64,000 bases of DNA from CAMDMI01 sp044379485. GTDB lineage: Bacteria > Bacteroidota > Bacteroidia > Cytophagales > Flexibacteraceae. Positions within the stretch are counted from its first letter, which is position 1; every line of letters begins with the position of its first letter. The stretch is taken from positions 4,210-68,209 of the forward strand of contig JBIPOE010000013.1 in NCBI GenBank assembly GCA_044379485.1. The letters are read 5' to 3'. The notes beneath the pieces are model-generated. The model saw nothing but the letters and a program-made list of their open reading frames with translations, searched no databases and had not been told where the DNA came from. The position numbers and the translations under genes are program-made. Positions 33,540-43,400 of the stretch are shown here, piece by piece.

Positions 33540-34028
33540 ATGCAAACCGTTAAATCCATTATTGAAAATCTCAAAATGCTGACTCATCCGGAAGGTGGCT
33601 ATTTTGCTGAGCATTATCGTTCTTCAGAAAGTTTTTCACCAGCTGGTTTTGATGGACAAAGATCTTATGCCACCAGCATTTATTTCCTTTTGGAAAAAGG
33701 TCAGTTTTCGGCATTGCATAAAATCAAGTCCGATGAAATCTGGCATTTTTATCTGGGTGAGCCCTTGGAAATCATTGAAATAGAACCAAATGGTAAGCTT
33801 ATCAAAACTGTACTGGGGCAAAATTTTAGTTATGGTCAAGTTCTTTCTTACGTGGTAAAAGCGGGAAACTGGTTTGGCAGCAGGCCTTTGGAAGGAAGTA
33901 GCTTTTCATTGGTTGGCTGCACAGTGAGCCCCGGTTTTGATTTCTCAGACTTCGAAATGCCCCCAAAAGCCTATTTTCTGGAAAATTTCCCTCAGCACAA
34001 AAGCCTGATTCAAGAAATGTGCCGTTGA
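33540..34028 (+). CDS. Cupin-fold DUF985 protein
   Basis: A 162-residue single-domain beta-barrel protein. It matches the cupin_5 (DUF985) pattern: LTHPEGGYFAEHYRS near the start, TSIYFLLEKGQFSALHKI, SDEIWHFYLGEPLEI, VKAGNWFGSRPL and FSLVGCTVSPGFDFSDFEM. The histidines in HKIKSDEIWHFY are likely metal ligands. The family is sometimes linked to sugar epimerase-like cupins, but activity is not established. It begins 45 bases after repeat B and is followed by a long non-coding gap. Confidence 0.9.
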   Translation: MQTVKSIIENLKMLTHPEGGYFAEHYRSSESFSPAGFDGQRSYATSIYFLLEKGQFSALHKIKSDEIWHFYLGEPLEIIEIEPNGKLIKTVLGQNFSYGQVLSYVVKAGNWFGSRPLEGSSFSLVGCTVSPGFDFSDFEMPPKAYFLENFPQHKSLIQEMCR

Positions 34029-34467
34029 ATTTTGGTTTTACTTTAGTTCCAAAAAGCACAGCATCCCAAAATCAGGACTGACTCATTTTCTCAATATTTT
34101 TTCCAAAACCATACAAGTGAATGCTTTTCAGCCCTTCCTGTAAAATATTGAATTAAATACCTTTCATTTTTGGCATTGTATAAAAGTGCATTCGAATTCT
34201 GAATTGCTATTCCACTAAAAAGACGGATTAGTAACGATTAATTTTAACTAAGAGAAAAAAAAATAAAAGTTTTTTTTCTTGTCAAAGTATAATCCGGAAT
34301 ACGCATACAGCTTTTTTTCTTTCCTATTTCTTGGTTTTATACCAAATATATAAATGAAAAATCAATTTGATTTGGAAAATAGTATCTTTTCCAGTTACTT
34401 TTGCATATTCCAAAGAATTAATATTTCTGTCTCAGAGTTTCACATCTCTGGTTTACCCAACAAGTCT
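34029..34467. other. Upstream region of the giant T9SS protein gene
   Basis: About 440 AT-rich bases. It includes an A-run/T-run hairpin near 34248-34282 (AAGAGAAAAAAAA against TTTTTTTTCTT), possibly a terminator for the cupin gene, and TATAATCC at about 34287. An in-frame ATG at 34354 precedes the signal peptide but the 38 residues it would add are not signal-like, so this stretch is treated as untranslated. Confidence 0.45.
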
Positions 34468-37400
34468 ATGAAAAAACGAATACTTTTTCACAAACCCCAT
34501 TTTCTATTTTCGATTCCAACCTTACTGATTTTCAGTTTCTTGCTGTTTGCGGGCAGTCAAGCGTTTGGGGTAGTAAAAACCACAGCCAGCTCTGGTACAT
34601 GGGCAGCAATTACCTGGTCACCAGCAGGTTTGCCTGTAGCTGGAGATGATATCGTCATTGCACACAATGTAACCGCAGGACCTGCAGTAGGTATAACCAA
34701 TTTTGCTAGTTTCACAGTGAACTCAGGGGTAACATTTACCCACACCAACACGGCAATTACCATTACCGGAGACCTTACAGTGAATGGTGTTTATCAGATC
34801 AACAACCAGAATTTTACTGTAAATGGGGCAACAACTGTTTCTTCTACGGGTTCACTAAACGATAATAACCACACAGGAGCAAACCGGTTTGATGGACTGG
34901 TAACTATTAATGCGAGTGGAGTTTTTAGTTCGGCTGTTACCTCCACCTATGAATTCAGAAACGGAATTCTGCACAATGGTGCGACCTGTAGTTTGACTGG
35001 AGGCGGAACTATTTCATTTACAACAAATTCCCAAAGTATAAGTGGAGGATCTGCAGTAATATTAAACATTGTTTCTATTACAAATACACTTAGCCTTACA
35101 AATACCAATTCTGTTACCTGCAATGGTGCTGTTACGGTTTCAGGTTCTTTAAATCTTAATACAGCAAGCTTCACTGCCAATACAACTACCACATTGTCTG
35201 GCACGGGTTCTATTGTGGATGATAACAATGCAGGTTCAAATCTTTTCATTGGCCAGGTAACTGTGCCAGCAGGTTGTTCTTTTTCTTCTTCCAATAATTC
35301 AACCTATACATTCAGAGGCGGCATTACTCACAATGGTACGACCTTTAGTTTGACAGGCACTGGTCAGATTTCGTTTACAACAAACGCTCAGAATATTACC
35401 GGGGCTTCTGCTGTAACATTAAACAATGTAGCAAGCAGTATTAACCTAACTTTAACCAATACCAATGCAGTCACATTTTCAGGTGCTGTCACACTTACTG
35501 CGGGTGCTTTAAACCTGAATGTAAACAACTTTACAGCTGGCTCTACACTTGCCCTTTCGGGAACAGCAACCTTGGTTGACAATAGCAACACAGGTTCCAA
35601 TATTTTCGTCGATCAGGTTAATGTTGGGGTAGGATGTTCTTTCTCTTCAGGAAACAGTTCACCTTTTGAATTCAGAAATGGTATCAGCCATAGCGGTACA
35701 ACTTTTAGTTTAACTGCTCCAACCGTAACATTCTCCACAAACAACCAGGCACTTAATGGCACCTCAGCTTATACAATAAACACCATTTCTGTTGCCAATA
35801 TTACCTTAACAAACAATGGAACTTTAACCGTAGCAAATGCATGTGATGGCACTACTGGTGGTTCTAACTTTACCAACGGAACCAATGCCAATTTAACTTA
35901 CAATGGTTCAGCCAGTTTAATGGGAACGGGTTCTTTAACGGCAAATTCAAGTGGAAATAGCGTAACTTATTCAGGTGCTGCCCAGGGCATACGTTCCACA
36001 GCTACTGGTTATTTTAATTTAACTACAGGTGGCTCTGCAGCTAAAACTATTTTTCAAAATCTAATTGTTGCAAATGTTTTAACCATTGGCAACGGTACTA
36101 CTTTCCGGGGTAGTACTTTCAATGTGACCACCACAACAATGACTTTAAATGGAAATGGAATTTTTAGCAAATCCGGCGCTGGTTCTATTTTAGTTTCCGG
36201 TGCTGTAACATTAAACGGAACTTCCAACATAAATTCAATGACTGGAAACCCAACCTGGGAATTTGAATCCGGCATTACCCAAAACTCAACTGCTGCATCC
36301 AATTTGGGTACTGGTCAGGTTCTGTTTTCTACGAACAATCAATCTATTAATGGTACAGGTTCAGGTGCCATTACATTTGGAGGCAATGTTCTGGTTGGAG
36401 ACGATGGACTTGGAAACGGAATTGTGTTGACCAACACCAGAAACATAACCATTACCGGAACGCTTAATGGAACTTTGGGTACTTCACAATTGGTAAATGA
36501 TGTCAATGCTTCATTGAGCCTGGCTTCCTCAACAACGCCTTTTGGAACAGGAAGTTTGGTTGCAAGTTCATCGGGCAATACAGTTACTTTCTCTTCGGGC
36601 TCAAATCAAACAATTCCAGATAATACATATCACAATATTATAATAAATGGTGCTGGTACTAAAACCATTGGAGACATTACCGTTAATGGGAATTTCACCC
36701 AATCAACCGGAACCATCTCCTCTACCACTGGGACCCAAACATTTGCGACAGCGACTGTTTGCACTTTATCTGTAAATGCATCTGGTCCGCTTAATAACAT
36801 TGTTCTCAATAAATCCGGAGGATTATTTAATCTAAACAGCAGCCTGACAGTTACCAATGGTATTTCTGTAAATGGAGGTTCTCTGGTTTATATAGGAACT
36901 GCAAGAACCCTTACAATAAACGGAGATTTGAATGGTGCTGGAACTATAAACATGTCAGCTCTGGCAGGACATAGATTGGTGCTTAATGGTCAACTTAATT
37001 CAATCGGAACATTAACAACGATTGCTGGAAACACAGTTTCTTACACCAGGGCAGGCGACCAATCAGTTTTTGCGTCGCCAAACTATGCAAATTTAACTGT
37101 AGGAGGAAGTGGAATTAAAACCATTGGAGGCAATGTAAACGCCTCCGGGGCTGTTACTTTTTCAGCCTCTGTTCTTCTTTCCCTGAGTAATTTCAACTTT
37201 ACACTTGGAACTGCAGGAACTTTGGTTTCTTCAGCTGGTGCATTTGGCTTAACAAAAATGATTGTTACGGATGGGTCAGGTTTGTTTACCAAACAAGGAA
37301 CTACAGCTGCCAACTTCTCCGCTTTTGTAACCCAAACGCCAGCGGCTTCTGGCTTGATCCCATTGGGTACCACTGGTTTCTATAGCCCAATGAATATCAG

Positions 37401-40400
37401 TAGTTTGGCTGCAACAGTAGCTGGCACCGGTACAATAACCGTCAGAGCTGTGGCCGCCAAGCAGCCCAATGTTCCGTATTTTAACAATGCACTTGTTAAA
37501 TACTGGGAAGTTGCTTCAACGAATCTATCTGCCATCACAGCAAATATGGCTTTTACCTTTAGTGCTGGTGAAGTAATTGGTTCGGTAGGTTTTTATGTAC
37601 CCAGAGTTTGGGATGGATCTACCCTTTCAGCAGTAGCTGGCGGAAGTGCTCCTGGCTCTAATCCATTTTCAACCACTGGAACTACGTTTTTAACAGGCTC
37701 ATGGACAGCCATTGACCCAACCGTTCGAAATGCATTTTATTCTTATATTTCAGGTGATTGGAATACCGCTGGCACCTGGACTACTGACCCATCTGGTACA
37801 ACATTAATCAACTCTGCGGTTCCAACCGTTGGAGACCAGGTATTTATTCTGAATGGCAGAACCGTTACAAATGCCGCATCAGGTTTAACTACTGCTTCTT
37901 TAACGATTGAAAACGGTGCAGTGCTTGATATTGCCGCAACCACTGGACATAATTTTGGACCTGTTACAGGTTCTGGCTTATACAGGCAATCCTCAATTAC
38001 TTTACCGACAGCCAACTTTACAAATTTTTGTGCCAGCACAGGTGGCACTTTTGAATATTATAATTTACCTGCGGGAGTTAATGAATTGGATTCAACATTA
38101 ACTACCTACAATAATCTACTGATAACCAATTCAACAGGGACTAATTTTACCATTGCCCTGGATACCAATATGACTTTGAACGGGAATTTCACTTCCTCAA
38201 GAACCGGTGCCGGAAGAGCTGCTTTTGTGATAGGAAATACCGCTACAGCCAGAACTGTAAATATCACCGGAAACATCAATGTAGGAACAGGAACAACTTT
38301 TAAAGTAGGCAGATTTAATGCAGCTCATACGATAAATTTATTTGGAAATTTAACAAACTCAGACAGTCTTTTTCTCACGAATGCAACTGTTGCATACACC
38401 CTTCCAACCAATGGATATGCAACTATAAACTTTAGAGGAATCACCACAAATACAGCTGTAACTTCTAATACAGGAAGCTTCACAAGGTTTGACAACTTTA
38501 TTGTTATTAAAAACACAGGCTTTGAACTTTTTGTGACTGCAGCAGCGGGGGCAACTCCAACTTTTTGGTCAAATGCCAAAACCATTGATGTTACAACCGG
38601 AACGCTTAGGCTTGGACCCAATGTGGTTGTTGACCGAATGATTAGTGGAGGTGGAAATTATGATTTAGGCTCATCCACAACCATTCCAACTTTTTGGATA
38701 GATGGAGCCACTGTAACTTTTGGACCTGGGCTTGCCATCGTACCTTACGGCACCTTAAGGGTATCGGCAGGTACATTAAATGTGGCAGCTGGTCAGGGTG
38801 GAATCGTTTTAAGAGAAACCGGACAACTACAAATAGAGGGTACAGGAACAGTAAATGCCTGGATGTTCAGAACTTCTACAACTGCAACTACCCACCGCGG
38901 TGCATTCAATCAAACCGGCGGAACTTTCAATTTATCGGGCATTAATGGAGGAATTAACCATTATTCCATTTTTACTTTGCCCTATCCTGACAATGTATTT
39001 AGAATGACAGGTGGAACCATCAATATCACCAAAGTATTCACAGGTGGAATTACCCCAAATGGAGGTATTCAAATTGCCTCATCTCTTGGCAATTATGAGG
39101 TTACAGGGGGAACGATCAATGTAACGGTTGGCGCAGGAATTAATTTTGATATTTCAAGTTCATCTCCTTTATACGACTTAACCATTTCTAAAAGTGCAGG
39201 AGCAGCAAGCTCTGCAAGGCTAACCTCGATTCCATGGTCATATGATGGAAGCGGAGGAAATACAGTAACTTATCCAGCTCAGCCTCTGGTGATTTTGAAT
39301 GATTTTACTGTAAATGGAACCAACTCTCCTGTTTTCGATGCATTGAATGCCAATGTTTTTGTTCGTGGAAACTTCCTTTTGTCTAATGGTGGGACCTACC
39401 AATCGACTACAAACACATTGACTTTTGATGGGGCTTCCAATCAAAGTTTTACTGTGAATGGCTCGCTTAATACAGGTCTAAGTTCTTTGGCAATAAATAA
39501 AAGTTCATCGACTTTAACTGTGGCGGGGACAGCTGCAACAATAACTGTCCGAGCAGGCCTCAATATTTCGAATGGTACTTTGGCTGATGGGGGCAAAACC
39601 ATTAATGTGGCAGGAGATATCCTCAACAACGGAATCCATTCCGGGGCTGGAAAAATTGCTTTAAATAGTGCAATTGCTGCTCAGACCATCTCCGGAACAC
39701 TCAATTCCATCTTTGGGAACTTGGATTTCTCCAACACCAATGGGGCTGTAGGTTCTACTCAGATAACTGTTTCCAGCAATTTACAAATAAATGGAAATCT
39801 GGCCCTTACCACCGATAGAGTTGCCAATATTGGAAACAAACAAATCACACTGCCGGCTTCCAGCAATATTACAGGTACTTTTTCAATCAACCGACACATC
39901 AAAACCAATGGACTTCGCTCTGATGGAGGAATCAAAAAGACCTATTCATCCACAGCTGCAATAACTTTTCCTTTGGGCTATGGTATCAATTATTCTCCTG
40001 CAACCATTCAGTTTAGCGCAACTCCTACTACTTGGGGTGACTTAACCGTAAGACCTGTTGGAACCAAACAATTATATGTAACTGACCCCAATTGCTTTGA
40101 CCTGTATTGGAAACTTGAAACCAGTGGATTTACGGGGATACCTGCCAATTCGGTGAACTACACTTTCAATTATGGCAATCTCACAGATGATGTAACTTAT
40201 ATTCCAGCGTTTTATGACCAATTGGCCATAGCCTATACCACCATCAGTGATGTGACTCAGGTAAATGAAACGACAAACAACATCAGTTTTACAGGCGTTA
40301 GTTATACCGACGGTGATTTTACGGCGGGCAATCCGGCTGCATTTGGCATTGTAACACCTTATTACTCAAGAACCAATGGTGATTGGAATACACCTGCAAC

Positions 40401-43400
40401 ATGGTCCAATGTTGGATTTGGCGGAGCAGCTTCTGCATCCATTCCAGCTTCTAATTCTCCGGTTCTTATTGGAGATGGAGGCCTGTTTAACCATACAGTA
40501 ACTATAACCACAAACAGCACCGTTTCAGGTAGTTTGATTGTGGATGCAGGCTCAACATTGGATTGCCAAACCACAACTGGAAATAACTTTGGCGCCATTC
40601 CTTATGCCACAGCGGGCGGTTCTGGAACCATCAGAATCTCTTCTGCATCTGCAACAGCTGAGTTTCCAGCCGGGGACTTTGGTTTGTTTTTTCAAAGCAC
40701 AGGTGGTACTTGTGAATATTACTCTACAGGCGTTCAGAATTTTACGCTGCCAGGCTCCACCGCAAGTCCAACCGTAATTTCAATAGATACCTACAGAAAT
40801 CTGGTATTGGCACCAGGTTCAGGACGGATTATCGAGTTTCCTAACAAGGATCTTGAAATCTATGAAGATGTTACTGTAAATGGAAACAGTACAGGTATTG
40901 CCGGAGTGCTTCAAAATAGCGCCCGGATAATTAAAATAAATGATGACTTGAATATCACCAATGGAATTCTGGAAGTGGGAGGAGCTGCAAGCCACATAGT
41001 TCGGGTTACGAACAATACAACAATCAATTCTTCAGGAACCTTACAAACTAGTTCCACTGGTTCAAACAATCACAGCATACGTCTTGGTGGAAACCTTTTT
41101 AATGAAGGAAATATAGATTTAAACAATGCTTCCACTGCAAATCTTTTGTTTCAGGGAACTGGCTCAAGGGTTTGGAATGGCGCCAATGGTTCAGCCAATG
41201 TAGATTTGTTCACATTGACCATAAACAAAGGGACATCAGCAGCTACTGAATTGGAAATCACAACCCTTGGCACATTTACAGTACCATCCAACAATTGGCT
41301 CACTTTAACCAATGGCAACCTGAAATGGTCTAAGGCTGGAACCATTACACTGACAAACGCTGTCGGAGATTTCACAATTCCTTCTTCAACGGCTTTAACT
41401 TTAAATAATACTGGTCTGACAGTAAATGTAAACCAGGTAAACTCCTCAGATGCTGACGTTATTCTCCTCGGGAAACTTTCCATTTTAAATGGAACAATGA
41501 ACATTGGAAATATCGCGAATAACCAACACAACGACCTGGAAGTAGGTGCTGCCGGAATTCCGGAATTTGATATTTCTGGGACTGGTGTTTTGAATGTAAA
41601 CGGACAAATCAGAAGAAGTCTGGTGGTTCAATTTGGCTCATTAAAATATTCACAATCAGGAAATTCCACAGTTTTGGTACGGGGCAAAAATCCTAATGCC
41701 GCTTTATCTTTATCACACGACAGAGGCAAATTTGAGATACTCAATGCTGGTTCAGAATTTAACATGTCTGGAAATTCAATCCTCACTATTGACAGAAATG
41801 GTTCACCAAGTGGCGTTTATTATGACATTTTCATTGAACCTGCTACCTTCAATATTACTGGTGGAGAAATCAGGGTTGGAACCACCTCAACACCGGCTGC
41901 TCAGACCTTTTTTATAAGTTCAACAGCCCAATTGTGGAATTTGAGTTTGGATGGAACAACCAATGCCAAAACACTAACCTTGGTTGGAGACCCAATCAGC
42001 ATTCAAAAAAATCTTAGAATTGAAGGCAACTCCATCTTTGTGGCCAACAGCCTGGATGTAACCATTGGAGGTGATTTGGTCAACCAAAATACAACAGCAA
42101 CAGGTGGATTAAGCAATGGAGGTTTCCAACCAACAAGTGCCACGCAAGTTACTACTTTTAACAGTGCAACTGCCAACCAAAATATTACAGGAACGGGTGC
42201 CAACCTTACCAATTTCGCTGTTTTAACAATAGCCAATACATTTTCGGGAGGTTCAGTTACCTTAGGAACCAATTCAGCAGTTCGGGTAGCAGGCCAGTTA
42301 AATATCAATACCGGAACTTTAAACACAGGTACAAATCTATTAACTGCCTTAAACAATGTTGTCAACAATGGCGGCCATACATCTTCAGGGCCAGGTTTTC
42401 TGGTTTTTGGAGGAGCTTCTGCACAAGCCATTCAGTCAGGAAGTACTGCCAGCTTTGGAAGCGTAAGAGTTTCGAATTCAGCGGGTGTAAATGCAGAATC
42501 TCCAGTTAATATTTCTGGTACTTTAAATTTACCAAATGGCATATTGTATTTGAATAGCAATTTATTAAGTCTTGGAGTAACAGCGTCTGTTACAGGTGCA
42601 TTCAGTAGTTCCAATATGATTCGATTAAATGGAGTTACCAGCGACGGTGGTGTGCAAAAATCTTATCCGGCCAGTGCTTCTGATTTTACATTCCCAATCG
42701 GAACTACATTAAAATACACGCCAGCCAGATTTAATGTAACCAGCAATTCTGTGGCTGGAACCATAAATATCAAACCTGTAAACGTAGAACATCCTGCAAC
42801 CACAGATGTACTTGACCTTCAATTGGACTACTATTGGAGGGTGAATTCCACTGGGTTTAATGGAAGCACAGTGGTGAATCATACCTACAACTACGAGCCT
42901 CTTGATGTGAACGGAACTGAAGCCAGTTATGTAACTGGCCGGTTCTTTGGAAGCCTTTGGGCACCAACACTAGGTATACCAGCTACAGTAGATGCTTCAA
43001 ATGACCGGTTCACACTCACAGGGGTCAATTATTTTGATGGTGATTATACAGCAGGAGAAAACACGGAATTCAACATTATTACTACATTTTATAGCAGAAA
43101 CGCAACTTTGGGTGGAAACTGGGACGATGCAAATGCCTGGTCTGTAGATGCAATTTTGCAACATGCCGGAGCTGCAGCGCCTACTTTTCCGAACTTTAAC
43201 CAGGCGGTTATTGCTTCCGGTCATACTGTAAATGCAAATGGAAATGGAAGAAATGCTGTTTCGGTGGTTGTTAATGGTACACTAAATCTTGCCAACTCCA
43301 TCGCACACAATTATGGAGATGTTACAGGAACCGGACGAATTCAACAAACGGCAACCGCTGGCAATCAGTACATTTTTCCTGGTGGAAACTATGCATTGTT

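Noticed and set aside
34830..35830. Periodic repeats that might suggest a CRISPR array
   Set aside because: The period is about 360 bases, the repeat is translated and divergent, and there are no short identical repeats with unique spacers or cas genes.
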